From the NCBI RefSeq assembly GCF_017814275.1, contig NZ_JAGIYQ010000015.1:1-64000 (forward strand): DNA of 64,000 nt, written 5' to 3'. The notes under the pieces are model-generated. The model was not told where the DNA came from. It made no database searches and was given only the letters and a program-made list of their open reading frames with translations. The position numbers and the translations under genes are program-made. Positions 1-12,893 of this stretch are shown in pieces; positions within the stretch are counted from its first letter, which is position 1, and the number at the start of each line of letters is the position of its first letter. The DNA comes from Gottfriedia endophytica (GTDB taxonomy: Bacteria > Bacillota > Bacilli > Bacillales > Bacillaceae_G).

Positions 1-115
1 CCGACTTCCTTCAGATTCTGCGTCACCACAGACACCCTTGTCTTAAGCTAACCACTACTACTGCCTTCATGGCTCGGGACTTACACCCTATAGATTATGC
101 ACATGCTGGGCGCAC
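1..115 (-). mobile_element. 5' end of a group II intron (runs off the window)
   Basis: Read on the minus strand from position 115, the sequence starts GTGCGCCCAGCATG and continues with GGTGTAAGTCCCGAGCC, then GAATCTGAAGGAAG near position 1. The GUGYG start and the downstream words are those of bacterial group II intron domain I. The boundary lies directly after the T-tract of the eno terminator (TTTTTTAT then GTGCG), which is the site preference known for class IIC introns. Only the first 115 nt are visible, so whether the intron is intact and encodes a reverse transcriptase is unknown. The class is inferred from position, not from a full structure. Confidence 0.72.
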
Positions 116-116
116 A

Positions 117-150
117 TAAAAAAGAGAAGGTTGATGGCCCTTCTCTTTTT
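117..150 (-). terminator. Intrinsic terminator of the glycolytic operon
   Basis: On the minus strand, AAAAAGAGAAGG and CCTTCTCTTTTT form a 12-bp stem with an 8-nt loop, followed by a T-tract that ends at the group II intron boundary. It lies about 60 nt beyond the eno stop. Confidence 0.9.
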
Positions 151-153
151 CAG

Positions 154-195
154 TGTCTATAATGTTTTATGTTTCATTGTCTATAATGTTTTATG
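154..195. repeat. 18-bp direct repeat behind eno
   Basis: The 18 bp TGTCTATAATGTTTTATG occur at 154-171 and again at 178-195, separated by 6 bp, between the eno stop and its terminator. Probably a small local duplication with no evident function. Confidence 0.8.
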
Positions 196-212
196 GTTGA
201 TACACTTGTTTA

Positions 213-1523
<1,311 letters not shown>

Positions 1524-1556
1524 TTAACAATAAATTTTAAGTTATAAGAAACCTTA

Positions 1557-3088
1557 TTATTTAATAAGGGTTTTACCAGTCATTTCTTTTGGTTGTTGTA
1601 CACCAAGAAGATTAAGAATAGTTGGAGAAAGGTCTCCTAGGATTCCATCTTGACGAAGCTGGGCTCCCTCTCTTGTTACAATAACAGGAACTGGGTTAGT
1701 CGTATGAGCTGTCATTGGTTGACCTTCTGGAGTAATTTCTTCATCAGCATTCCCATGATCAGCAGTAATAATAACTTCACCATTTTTTGCTAGAATTGCG
1801 TCTACTACTTCTCCAAGACACTCATCCACAGCTTCAATCGCTTTAATAGTTGGTTCTAGTTTACCAGAGTGTCCAACCATATCAGGGTTTGCAAAGTTTA
1901 AAATAATTACGTCGTGTTTATCAGCAGCAATCTCTTTTACAAGAGCATCTTTTACTTCATAAGCACTCATTTCAGGCTTTAAGTCATAAGTTGCTACTTT
2001 TGGTGAGTTAATTAAAATGCGTTCCTCACCAGGGAATTGCGCTTCACGTCCACCACTGAAGAAGAATGTTACGTGTGGATACTTCTCAGTTTCAGCGATA
2101 CGTAATTGTTTTAAATTGTTTTGAGATAGAACTTCCCCAAGTGTATTATCTAGGTTTGTTGGTTTAAACGCAACATATCCTTTAACTGTTTCACTAAAGT
2201 GTGTTAAGCACACAAAGTGAAGATTTTTAGGGAACTCACTACCACGATCAAAATCACGGAAGTCTTCATTTGTGAAAACATTCGAGATTTGGATTGCACG
2301 GTCAGGACGGAAGTTGTAGAAAATAACTGTATCGTCTGATTGAACCGTAGCAACTGGTTTGCCATCTTCACCAGTAATTACTGAAGGTAGAACGAACTCA
2401 TCATGGATTCCATTTGTATAAGAATCTTCTACTACTTCAGTGGCATTTTTATATGTAGGGCCCTCTCCATAAACCATCGCCCGGTAGCATTTTTCAACGC
2501 GATCCCAACGTTTGTCACGGTCCATTGAGTAGTAACGTCCAGAAATTGTTGCAAACTTTCCAACGCCATATTCTTTAAATTTCTCTTCCGTTTGATCAAT
2601 GTATTGTTTAGCAGATGTTGGAGGAACGTCACGTCCATCAAGGAATGAATGAACATAAACTTTCTCAAGTCCCTCTTCTGCTGCTAATTTTAATAGAGCA
2701 AACATATGGTTGATGTGACTATGGATTCCACCATCAGATAATAATCCAAAGATGTGAAGTGCTTTTCCTTTTTCTTTTGCACTTCTTATTCCATCAACGA
2801 TTGTTTCATTCTTTTCAAACTCGCCTTCACGAATTGCTTTGTTTACGCGAGTTAAGCTTTGGTACACAATACGCCCTGCACCAATATTTAAGTGTCCAAC
2901 CTCTGAATTACCCATCTGACCTTCTGGAAGACCTACAGCCTCACCACTTGCAGTTAAATGAGCATGTGGATACTTGTTCCAATAACGGTCAAAGTTAGGC
3001 TTTTTCGCTTGTGCTACTGCATTACCAAACGTTTCTTCACGACAGCCAAAGCCATCAAGGATAATCAAAGCTACTGGTTTTTTACTCA

Positions 3089-3089
<1 letters not shown>
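1557..3089 (-). CDS. gpmI: 2,3-bisphosphoglycerate-independent phosphoglycerate mutase
   Basis: Converts 3-phosphoglycerate to 2-phosphoglycerate with two Mn(II) ions through a phosphoserine intermediate. The 510 aa match the family. Asp12 (LDGFG) and the nucleophile Ser62 in [15 protein letters not shown] are in the expected places, and the C-terminal metal motif TADHGNADE is present. The ATG overlaps the tpiA stop by one base (TAATG), so the pair is translationally coupled. In Bacillus spores Mn-dependent control of this enzyme preserves the 3-PGA store; that role is family knowledge and is not visible here. Confidence 0.98.
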
Positions 3090-3859
<770 letters not shown>

Positions 3860-3891
3860 TTAAAATAATGAAGTGGATATCAAAATCCAGC

Positions 3892-5076
3892 TTATTTATC
3901 GTTTAATACATCTACTCCAGGAAGTACTTTACCTTCCATAAACTCTAATGACGCACCGCCACCAGTAGAAATATGACTCATTTGATCAGCTAAACCAAAT
4001 TTCTCAGCAGCTGCAGCAGAGTCTCCACCACCGATGATTGAATATGTATCTTTTGAATCAGCTAATGCTTGAGCAACAGCTTTTGTACCATTTGCAAACT
4101 TATCAATTTCGAATACACCCATTGGTCCGTTCCAAATAACAAGTTTAGAGTTTTTAATTACATCTGCATAAAGCTCTGCAGTTTTTGGTCCGATATCAAG
4201 ACCTTCCCAATCAGCAGGAATTGCATCAATATCAACAACTTTACTATTTGCATTTTCACCAAACTCATCTGCAATTACTGCATCAATTGGCATGTAGAAT
4301 TTAACGCCTTTTTCTTTTGCTTTATCCATGAATGATTTTGCTAAATCAATTTTATCTTCTTCAAGTAAAGATTTACCAATTTCGTGTCCTAATGCTTTAA
4401 CAAACGTATAAGCAAGACCGCCACCGATAATTAAATTATCTACTTTTTCTAGTAGATTATCAATTACACCGATTTTATCTTTAACTTTCGCTCCACCGAT
4501 AATAGCAGTGAATGGGCGTTCAGGATTTGATAAAGCTTTTCCTAAAACATCTAATTCTTTTTCCATTAATAATCCTGAAACTGCTGGGATGTATTTTGCA
4601 ATACCAGCTGTTGAAGCATGTGCACGGTGTGCAGCACCAAAAGCATCATTTACAAAAACATCAGCTAAATCAGCAAATTCTTTCGCTAACTCAGGATCGT
4701 TCTTTTCTTCACCAGGATAGAAACGTACGTTTTCAAGAACTAAAACATCGCCTTCGTTCATTTTAGCAACTTCTGATTTTACAGCTTCACCATATGCTTC
4801 ATCAGTTTTCTTTACGTCTTTACCTAGTAATTCACCAAGACGTGCTGCTACAGCTGTTAAACGCATATCTTCGTTTACTTGGCCTTTTGGACGACCTAAG
4901 TGAGAAGCTAAAATAACTTTTGCACCTTTTTCAATTAAATATTGAATTGTTGGTATTGCAGCACGAATTCTAGTTTCGTCAGTAATGCTTCCGTTTTTCA
5001 TTGGTACGTTAAAGTCAACACGACAAAAAACGCGTTTTCCTTTTACTTCGATATCACGAATACTTTTCTTATTCAT
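3892..5076 (-). CDS. pgk: Phosphoglycerate kinase
   Basis: Transfers phosphate from 1,3-bisphosphoglycerate to ADP, one of the two ATP-forming glycolytic steps. The 394-aa length is normal. N-terminal substrate-binding motif [19 protein letters not shown], the hinge/nucleotide loop [13 protein letters not shown] and the C-terminal [13 protein letters not shown] are present. It is separated from gapA by 116 bp that contain an intrinsic terminator, so its level can be set apart from cggR-gapA, as in B. subtilis where the two halves of the operon have separate transcripts. Confidence 0.98.
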   Translation of the reverse strand: MNKKSIRDIEVKGKRVFCRVDFNVPMKNGSITDETRIRAAIPTIQYLIEKGAKVILASHLGRPKGQVNEDMRLTAVAARLGELLGKDVKKTDEAYGEAVKSEVAKMNEGDVLVLENVRFYPGEEKNDPELAKEFADLADVFVNDAFGAAHRAHASTAGIAKYIPAVSGLLMEKELDVLGKALSNPERPFTAIIGGAKVKDKIGVIDNLLEKVDNLIIGGGLAYTFVKALGHEIGKSLLEEDKIDLAKSFMDKAKEKGVKFYMPIDAVIADEFGENANSKVVDIDAIPADWEGLDIGPKTAELYADVIKNSKLVIWNGPMGVFEIDKFANGTKAVAQALADSKDTYSIIGGGDSAAAAEKFGLADQMSHISTGGGASLEFMEGKVLPGVDVLNDK

Positions 5077-5107
5077 TTAAGAAGCCCTCCATTAGTAAAA
5101 TACACTT

Positions 5108-5138
5108 GAAAAAGAAGCGGAAACTTTACTGTTTCCGC
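5108..5138 (-). terminator. Terminator between gapA and pgk
   Basis: On the minus strand, GCGGAAAC and GTTTCCGC form an 8-bp stem with a 6-nt loop, followed by TTCTTTTT. It would end most cggR-gapA transcripts and leave pgk-eno to read-through or to a promoter in the remaining gap. Confidence 0.8.
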
Positions 5139-5192
5139 CATCTTTCATTCGATAGAGATTAATCTACCCAATTTATAATATATTATTTTTGA

Positions 5193-7293
<2,101 letters not shown>

Positions 7294-7325
7294 ATTCAAT
7301 TCCTCTTTCATGAAGAAATGTCCGG

Positions 7326-7361
7326 GACACAAAACGTCCCAGTGTGACATATTATGTCCCA
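7326..7361 (-). promoter_or_regulatory. CggR operator
   Basis: The minus strand reads TGGGAC-N6-TGTC-N4-TGGGAC-N6-TGTC, the published CggR tandem operator (CGGGAC-N6-TGTC-N4-CGGGAC-N6-TGTC) except for T in place of C at the first base of each half. It lies 33-68 bp upstream of the chosen cggR start, so CggR would act as a downstream roadblock in the leader. Confidence 0.92.
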
Positions 7362-7421
7362 CTTGTCCTAAAAAAATATACAACTTCATTTAGTTGTGAT
7401 TTTTTTAAGAATTTTTTACTA

Positions 7422-7465
7422 GAAAAAAAGAATCCCTAGTACGCAATCATTGTAACAGGGATTTT
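7422..7465 (-). terminator. Terminator of the glutaredoxin-like gene
   Basis: On the minus strand AATCCCT and AGGGATT form a stem around a long loop, followed by CTTTTTTTC. It insulates cggR from the gene upstream. Confidence 0.75.
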
Positions 7466-7473
7466 TAAATCTT

Positions 7474-7725
7474 TCAATAGTTTAGGTGCCCATTTATCAC
7501 AGAAATTATGTCCAATTTGGAAATTTTACCAAATCCAACTCGTTCTCTTTCTACATCTATAACTGGAATCATTAATTGATATTCTTCAAGAAGTTCGTCA
7601 TCTGAGTAGATATCAATTTCGTTTATTTGAATATTATATTCTTTGCTTATTTCTTCTAGCAGCTCTTTTGCTTCTGTACATAGACCACATTTTTCTTTTG
7701 TATAAAGTGTAATATTGACTGTCAT
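7474..7725 (-). CDS. Glutaredoxin/thioredoxin-like small protein
   Basis: An 83-aa protein with a thioredoxin-fold beginning, a CxxC motif (EKCGLCTEA, Cys at about 12 and 15), a following helix, and the cis-proline region MIPVIDVE typical of glutaredoxin-like DUF836 proteins. It probably acts as a cytoplasmic thiol-disulfide protein; partner unknown. The ATG at 7725 follows GAAAGGCAAAGAAAA; a possible upstream start would add 16 unrelated basic residues. It sits between the cggR operator and rpoN, a place where related Bacillaceae carry a similar gene. Confidence 0.85.
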   Translation of the reverse strand: MTVNITLYTKEKCGLCTEAKELLEEISKEYNIQINEIDIYSDDELLEEYQLMIPVIDVERERVGFGKISKLDIISVINGHLNY

Positions 7726-7803
7726 TTTTCTTTGCCTTTCTAGATCTATATTTTTAAGAATAGTTCTTTTCAAATCCTTTGATGTTATTTAAAAATGCGA
7801 TAA

Positions 7804-7935
7804 GTTGATCTCCACTCCAGGATGCTCGCTTTCCTAGGGGCGTGAGCTGAGCCTCCTCGTCGCATACGCTCCTGTGGGGTCTCAGCTTTCACGCATTTCC
7901 CACAGAAGCCCGGGCATCCTTCCGTTCCAATCAAC
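7804..7935. repeat. Dispersed intergenic repeat, copy 1
   Basis: Begins GTTGATCTCCACTCCAGG and ends CCGTTCCAATCAAC, an inverted-repeat frame around a GC-rich core with GAGCCTCCTCGTCGC and CCTGTGGGGTCTCA. It is of the sub-type with GCGTGAGCTGAGCC, shared with copy 9 at 61317. It fills the 282-bp gap between the glutaredoxin-like gene and rpoN. Confidence 0.85.
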
Positions 7936-8007
7936 TTCTTTCTTTAAAGTTACAAAAACTAATAGCAACAATCTTTAAGTAAGAGCTTTTAATATCTATT
8001 TAAAATA

Positions 8008-9315
8008 TTATCCAAATCGTTTTCTTTTGGAAGAACTTGGTATTCTTAAAATATCTCTATATTTAGCAACTGTTCTTCTTGAAATTTCAATTCCGTGTTC
8101 TTCTCCAAGTAGTTCTACAATTTTTTGGTCTGAAAGTGGTTTTTCTTTATTTTCTTTATTCACTAATTCACGAATAAATACTTGAACACTTGTTGAGGAA
8201 ATGTCTTCATCATTTCCAGTTACAACACCTTGACTAAAAAAGTTCTTCATTTCAAATAATCCAAAAGGAGTTTGAACAAATTTATTTTTACAAGTACGAC
8301 TGACAGTTGATTCATGAATGTCTAATTCTTCAGCTGCCTCTCGAAGTGTTAATGTTCTTAGATGTGCTGACCCTTTTTCAAAAAATGTACGTTGTTTGTT
8401 AACAATGAAATTCATCACTTCGATCATTGTTGACTTTCTTTCTTCTAGACTTTTCATTAACCAACCAACTTGTTGATTTTTTTCTTTCAAATAAGAAGAT
8501 ACTTCACTTTTATTTCCTTTGGCCATATAGTCTTCGTAATCATTCAACAGCTTCAAACGAGGTAATATTTTATCATTTAGTGACACAACGAATTCATCAC
8601 CAATTCGCTCAACATATAAGTCAGGCGCTACATAATTCACTTCGTCTTGCTCATAATTTAGCCCCGGACGAGGTTGTAATGTCAAAATCAAGTCAATTTC
8701 GCTTTGCAATTCTGGCAATGAAACCTTTAATTTCTTGGCCATTTCTTTCCAATTTTTATTAACAAATAAATCAAAATAATCTTCTATTATCATTTCGGCA
8801 ACCTGAGTTGGTTTTGATAATCTTTTCAATTGAATAATTAAGCATTCTTGAACTGTTCTTGCCCCAATTCCATCAGGCTCAAACGATTGCAACAATTGTA
8901 ATCCATTATTTAAATCCTCTTGAGTGACACTTAGCTCACTGGCTAATTCATCATCTGCTCCAATTAAAAAACCATTTTTATCTAGATTAAGGATTAAGTA
9001 TTTAACAATACGATGCTCAGACTTATCTAGCTTCATTTCCTGTAATTGACTTAATAGATCATCCTGAAGTGAGATTGCCTTTCTAGAATAAAGATCAATT
9101 CCTTGTTTTGTATTTTCATTTTGTATTTTAGTTGTTTTTATTTGATTCCAATCTGTATGAGGAGTTTCGATTTCAACAAGTGGATTTTCTAGAGTTTGCT
9201 CGTATAAAAATTCTGTTAATTCTTGAGCGTTAAACTGGAGCATTGTAATCGCTTGTCGCAGCTCCTGTGTCATCGCCAACTTTAATGTTTGTTGTTGTGT
9301 CAGTTGTAAATCCAT
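8008..9315 (-). CDS. rpoN: RNA polymerase sigma-54 factor
   Basis: Sigma-54 (SigL in Bacillus) directs RNA polymerase to -24/-12 promoters and needs an enhancer-binding ATPase. The 435-aa protein has the glutamine-rich activator-interacting N-terminus (LTQQQTLKLAMTQELRQAI), a core-binding middle, an HTH (LREAAEELDIHESTVSR) and the C-terminal RpoN box SRRTVAKYRDILRIPSS. The ATG at 9315 has GAGGGAG at proper spacing; the GTG at 9324 overlaps that site. A perfect cre box lies 69 bp upstream, fitting CcpA roadblock control known for B. subtilis sigL. No matching activator gene or clear -24/-12 promoter is seen in this window. Confidence 0.96.
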   Translation of the reverse strand: MDLQLTQQQTLKLAMTQELRQAITMLQFNAQELTEFLYEQTLENPLVEIETPHTDWNQIKTTKIQNENTKQGIDLYSRKAISLQDDLLSQLQEMKLDKSEHRIVKYLILNLDKNGFLIGADDELASELSVTQEDLNNGLQLLQSFEPDGIGARTVQECLIIQLKRLSKPTQVAEMIIEDYFDLFVNKNWKEMAKKLKVSLPELQSEIDLILTLQPRPGLNYEQDEVNYVAPDLYVERIGDEFVVSLNDKILPRLKLLNDYEDYMAKGNKSEVSSYLKEKNQQVGWLMKSLEERKSTMIEVMNFIVNKQRTFFEKGSAHLRTLTLREAAEELDIHESTVSRTCKNKFVQTPFGLFEMKNFFSQGVVTGNDEDISSTSVQVFIRELVNKENKEKPLSDQKIVELLGEEHGIEISRRTVAKYRDILRIPSSSKRKRFG

Positions 9316-9383
9316 TTTTTTCACTCCCTCACATCTATTTTACTAGATAGTTAACATTAAACCTATTAAATCTATTTTACCAA

Positions 9384-9398
9384 ATGAAAACGATTACA
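9384..9398 (-). promoter_or_regulatory. cre box (CcpA operator) in the rpoN leader
   Basis: ATGAAAACGATTACA on the plus strand fits the cre consensus WTGNAANCGNWNNCW at every fixed base. It lies 69-83 bp upstream of the rpoN start. CcpA roadblock repression of sigL is established in B. subtilis, so this is the expected site. Confidence 0.8.
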
Positions 9399-9547
9399 AA
9401 TTTAGTTATCAAAACTTTTTAACTATATAATACAGGTAATCTAGTACATATAGAAAGAACCAATTTTTTGAAGTTTATTAAAAAAATTCTTATTGTTTTT
9501 GAGAAGGCTGTTTTCGTATACTTTGTTTTTACTTAAGAATACGTTAA

Positions 9548-9677
9548 GTTGATTTCCGCTCCAGGTTGCTCTCTTTCCGTGGGGCGTGCGGTGAGCCTCC
9601 TCGTCGCTATCGCTCCTGTGGGGTCTCACCTGTCCCGCTGTTCCCACAGGAGTCTCGCACCTTCCGCTCCAATCAAC
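9548..9677. repeat. Dispersed intergenic repeat, copy 2
   Basis: Core from GTTGATTTCCGCTCCAGG to CTCCAATCAAC. The left flank (9508-9540) carries AGGCTGTTTTCGTATACTTTG, the outer arm seen at other copies. It lies between rpoN and the ChbG-type gene; apart from this copy and the cre box the 472-bp gap shows nothing else. Confidence 0.9.
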
Positions 9678-9787
9678 TTCTTATCAACCGTTTCCTTTAT
9701 CCGAGCCAATATTTAAAATGGGTAACCCGTACATATCTTCAAGTATTTACTATTCTTTTAAAATAATAAAAAATTAATTACACATTT

Positions 9788-10507
9788 TTAGGAACCATAT
9801 TCAACTAAAACAAATCCGTCTGGCAAATCTGAGTTGGTTAGTATATCTAATTCTTTTAATCTCTGTTCACAATATGAAGAACCATTCTTAAGTACCGTAT
9901 CAACATATGCCGGGTGTACCATTACTTCAACTAAAACATCTCCACTTACTCGATCTGATAGTCTTGTAAAATAATCTATAGGTAAATGTTCACCATAGAA
10001 ATCGTGTAATAGTATATCTGTAAAAGGAACTACACCTTCAAGCTTTTCGTTTTGAGAAATCCGTACTGGCAAATTGTACTTTTGTGATAGTTTACTAATA
10101 ATCGGCTGTACGATCGGTAACATATGGATATGATGGTGACTGTCTAAGTGAGTAGGTTTCAGTCCAAAAGATAAAAATCGCTGAATTTGTCTATCCCACT
10201 CTCTTTCAACCTCCTCTATATTCACATTCGGTTGATTTAACCAAAATGGAGGTTTATGAAAATCCCCTTCCACATCTACTATTGTAGTTAAGTCACTGCA
10301 AAGTGGCCTTCCAGTTGTTAAAACAAGATGGATGCCAACTCCTAATGTAGGGGTATACTTCGCAATTTCTACTGCATGCTCGACACCGTTCATATTCATC
10401 ATCATAGTTGTAGAATTAACAATACCATTTAAATGAGCCTCTAAAATACCATAATTCACACCTTTTGAATACCCGAAATCATCTGCGTTTACAATTAATT
10501 TTACCAT
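9788..10507 (-). CDS. chbG: Carbohydrate deacetylase, ChbG/YdjC family
   Basis: ChbG removes an acetyl group from chitobiose or chitobiose 6-phosphate so that downstream GH4 enzymes can act. The 239-aa protein starts VKLIVNADDFGYSKGVN, with the metal-binding Asp pair, and has the metal motif THLDSHHHIHMLP (about residues 118-130) and HPAYVD near the C-terminus. It follows the GH4 gene by 47 bp, so the two are likely co-transcribed. This supports an amino sugar or cellobiose phosphate pathway; the true substrate cannot be told from sequence. Confidence 0.92.
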   Translation of the reverse strand: MVKLIVNADDFGYSKGVNYGILEAHLNGIVNSTTMMMNMNGVEHAVEIAKYTPTLGVGIHLVLTTGRPLCSDLTTIVDVEGDFHKPPFWLNQPNVNIEEVEREWDRQIQRFLSFGLKPTHLDSHHHIHMLPIVQPIISKLSQKYNLPVRISQNEKLEGVVPFTDILLHDFYGEHLPIDYFTRLSDRVSGDVLVEVMVHPAYVDTVLKNGSSYCEQRLKELDILTNSDLPDGFVLVEYGS

Positions 10508-10554
10508 TCAGATTCATCCTCCACATTCCACACTTTGCTTGCAATACAATCCTA

Positions 10555-11889
10555 TTAATTTGTAACTGATTCTTTTTTAAAGAATTGTGGTAAATGCTCT
10601 CTATGTGCTTCTAGCATTTCATCTAATATTTCTTTCGCTAGTTTATCCGATCCTATTAATGGATTAATGCACATTGCCAACAAAGCAGTGTTGTAATCAC
10701 CTGTTACACCCGCTTCTGCCGCTACTCTTTCAAATGATTTTATTTGTTGAACTAATCCGCGCACAGCTATTGGTAAATCTCCCATTGTAATTGGTTTCGG
10801 ACCATCTTTTGTAATGACCGCACTAACTTCAACTGCACTGTCACTCGGAATTGATGCAATTGCACCGGTGTTCATAGTATTTACTGGCTGAATGTCTCCT
10901 TTATTGTTATAAAGTGAAGAAATTAAACGACATGCTGCTTCACTATAGTAAGCGCCTCCACGTTTTTCTAATTGTGGTGGTTTAATTGCAAGATTCGGAT
11001 CTTTGTAAAGCTCGAATAATTCAGTCTCTAATTTTTTAACGACCTCTGCACGAGTTCCTTCTTTCTTAGCTGAAGCTAATTCTTCTTCAAACATTTCTTT
11101 TGTTTTGTAATAATATCTATGATAAGGGCACGGTATAATACCTAATGCTTCAATAAATTCTGGACTCCAATCCATTCCTTTAATATTTTTCATTGTCATA
11201 GACTTAGTTGGACGAGCAAATTCTTTCACTACTTGATCTGTTACATCAACACCATCAAGTAATACTTTTGTGCCATAAACCATATGATTTAAGCCCATAA
11301 AATCAACATGTACACGCTCTGGTTCAACACCTAAGCTTTTTGCAATAATCATATGAATGTGAATAGGGACATTACATAAACCAACTACTTTGCGGAAATT
11401 TGTATAGCGGAGAATTGCCTCTGTTAAGATACCTGTTGGGTTTGTGAAGTTTACTAACCAAGCATTTGGGCATAGTTCTTCAATATCTTTTACGATATCT
11501 AGAATTACGGGGATCGTACGCAATGCTTTAAATAATCCACCTGGACCATTTGTTTCTTGACCTATCACACCATATTTCAAAGGAATGCGCTCATCCTTCA
11601 TACGTGCTTCTAATAGGCCAACGCGAAATTGAGTTGTAACGAAGTCTGCTTTTTTTAAAGCTTCACGACGGTCAAACGTTAGGTGAATTTTCATTGGTAC
11701 ACCAGCTTTTTCAACCATCCTCTTTGCCAAATCACCGACAATCTCGAGCTTTTCCCGCCCTTCTTCTATATCTACTAACCACAGCTCACGTACTGGTAAC
11801 TCTTCGTAACGTTTTATAAAGCCTTCTACTAATTCTGGAGTATAACTGGAACCACCACCAATTGTTGCTATTTTGAGTCCTTTACTCAA
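10555..11889 (-). CDS. 6-phospho-beta-glucosidase, glycoside hydrolase family 4
   Basis: GH4 enzymes hydrolyse phosphorylated disaccharides by an NAD+- and Mn-dependent redox mechanism. The 444-aa protein has the dinucleotide-binding start IATIGGGSSYTPELVEG, the family region GPGGLFKALRTIP, the substrate loop NFTNPTG, the metal-binding Cys/His motif GLCNVPIHIHM and GLNHM. The TTG at 11889 is preferred: AAAGGAG lies 9 nt upstream, whereas the TTG at 11898 directly abuts it. It sits between the ChbG-type deacetylase and a PTS EIIA gene, so its substrate is probably cellobiose 6-phosphate or chitobiose 6-phosphate (celF/chbF/licH type). Confidence 0.94.
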   Translation of the reverse strand: MSKGLKIATIGGGSSYTPELVEGFIKRYEELPVRELWLVDIEEGREKLEIVGDLAKRMVEKAGVPMKIHLTFDRREALKKADFVTTQFRVGLLEARMKDERIPLKYGVIGQETNGPGGLFKALRTIPVILDIVKDIEELCPNAWLVNFTNPTGILTEAILRYTNFRKVVGLCNVPIHIHMIIAKSLGVEPERVHVDFMGLNHMVYGTKVLLDGVDVTDQVVKEFARPTKSMTMKNIKGMDWSPEFIEALGIIPCPYHRYYYKTKEMFEEELASAKKEGTRAEVVKKLETELFELYKDPNLAIKPPQLEKRGGAYYSEAACRLISSLYNNKGDIQPVNTMNTGAIASIPSDSAVEVSAVITKDGPKPITMGDLPIAVRGLVQQIKSFERVAAEAGVTGDYNTALLAMCINPLIGSDKLAKEILDEMLEAHREHLPQFFKKESVTN

Positions 11890-11970
11890 CTTCCCCAACT
11901 CCTTTTTCTTTATTTCTAAACTTTTAATTCATTTTACTTGTGAACTCTGCATTCTATACATGATATTTAT

Positions 11971-12001
11971 AAAGAAAAGTGACTAGGCGCACTAGTCACT
12001 T
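11971..12001 (-). terminator. Terminator between the EIIA and GH4 genes
   Basis: On the minus strand AAGTGACTAG and CTAGTCACTT form a perfect 10-bp stem with a 5-nt loop, followed by TTCTTTA. It lies 96 bp after the EIIA stop and 82 bp before the GH4 start, so the GH4-chbG pair is read only by read-through or from a promoter in the remaining gap. Confidence 0.85.
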
Positions 12002-12096
12002 CATTTATAAATGATTCAATTAACAAAAAGAAAAGTTTTGTATACCCACATCATTAATAATTTGTTAAAACGAGGGTATAGCGCCTCTTCAAAGAA

Positions 12097-12423
12097 TTAA
12101 GTATTTTTTATTTTCTCATGTAAGAAAATAATCTCTTCAACTAAATCTCTCATTAGCATCGCATTCATTAAATGATCTTGGGAATGAACTAGTAGGATAG
12201 ATAACGATGACTTTTCGCCTCGAGCTTCACTTTGAATCAGAGATGTTTGAGCAAGATGCGCTTTACTTAATTCACCTTTTGCTACAGCTATTTTTTCACG
12301 CGCTTCCTTAAAACTTCCTTCTCTTGCCAAGTACATTGCTTCCATTAACGAACTTTTCGCATTTCCTGCATATAAAATTAATTTAAAAGCAATTTGTTCA
12401 ATTGATTGATCAGAAGCCATCAT
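12097..12423 (-). CDS. PTS system, lactose/cellobiose-type EIIA subunit
   Basis: Carries phosphate from HPr to EIIB for uptake of cellobiose or N,N'-diacetylchitobiose. This 108-aa all-helical protein has the family C-terminal motif LVHSQDHLMNAM, which includes the phosphorylated His, and the helix FKLILYAGNAKSSLMEAM. Start is the first of two ATGs, after AAGGGAG. No EIIB or EIIC gene lies nearby: the upstream neighbour is a repeat and a DUF gene. The EIIA must work with components encoded elsewhere or be a relic. A terminator separates it from the GH4 gene. Confidence 0.92.
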   Translation of the reverse strand: MMASDQSIEQIAFKLILYAGNAKSSLMEAMYLAREGSFKEAREKIAVAKGELSKAHLAQTSLIQSEARGEKSSLSILLVHSQDHLMNAMLMRDLVEEIIFLHEKIKNT

Positions 12424-12550
12424 TTATTTCTCCCTTCAAATAATGTAGCTTGTACCATTTTTCAATTAGTAGACTTTTTTAGAGCTGAGTACACTACTAA
12501 ACATATTCAATAAAGAGATTGTCTAGCACTATTTAATAAAATTGATAGAT

Positions 12551-12786
12551 AAAGACTGTTTTCATAAACTTTGTTGTTATTTAAGATTGCGTTAAGTTGA
12601 TTTTCGCTCCAGGTTGCTCGCTTTCCGCGGGGAGGGCTGTGAGCCTCCTCGTCGCTATCGCTCCTGCTAGGTCTCACCTACCCGCTATTCCTACAGGAGT
12701 CTTCGCACCTTCTGCTCCAATCAACTTCATAATCTACAATTTCCTATAATAAAATCTTTAAAAAAACAATCTTTTAGAAAATGGCC
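12551..12786. repeat. Dispersed intergenic repeat, copy 3 (full length)
   Basis: Core 12596-12725 (GTTGATTTTCGCTCCAGG to CTCCAATCAAC), flanked by outer arms AAAGACTGTTTTCATAAAC at left and CAATCTTTTAGAAAATGGCC at right, which are roughly inverted copies of each other. It occupies most of the 470-bp gap upstream of the EIIA gene. Confidence 0.9.
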
Positions 12787-12791
12787 AAAAT

Positions 12792-12819
12792 AAAAAAACC
12801 TTGCATTGACAAGGTTTTA
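12792..12819 (-). terminator. Terminator of the DUF gene
   Basis: On the minus strand AAAACCTTG and CAAGGTTTT form a 9-bp stem with a 6-nt loop and a T-tract, 75 bp after the stop of the small gene at 12894-13190. Confidence 0.88.
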
Positions 12820-12893
12820 TCGATCGTCTTATTAATTTATAGTCTCAAATAAAAATAGATGAAAAATATTATTCAATACTCTTTAAGTTATAA

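Noticed and set aside
12424-12480. Possible sigma-54 promoter before the EIIA gene (TGGTAC...)
   Set aside because: TGGTACAAGCTACATT has GG at the -24 place but AT instead of GC at -12. Not supportable, although sigma-54 is encoded close by.
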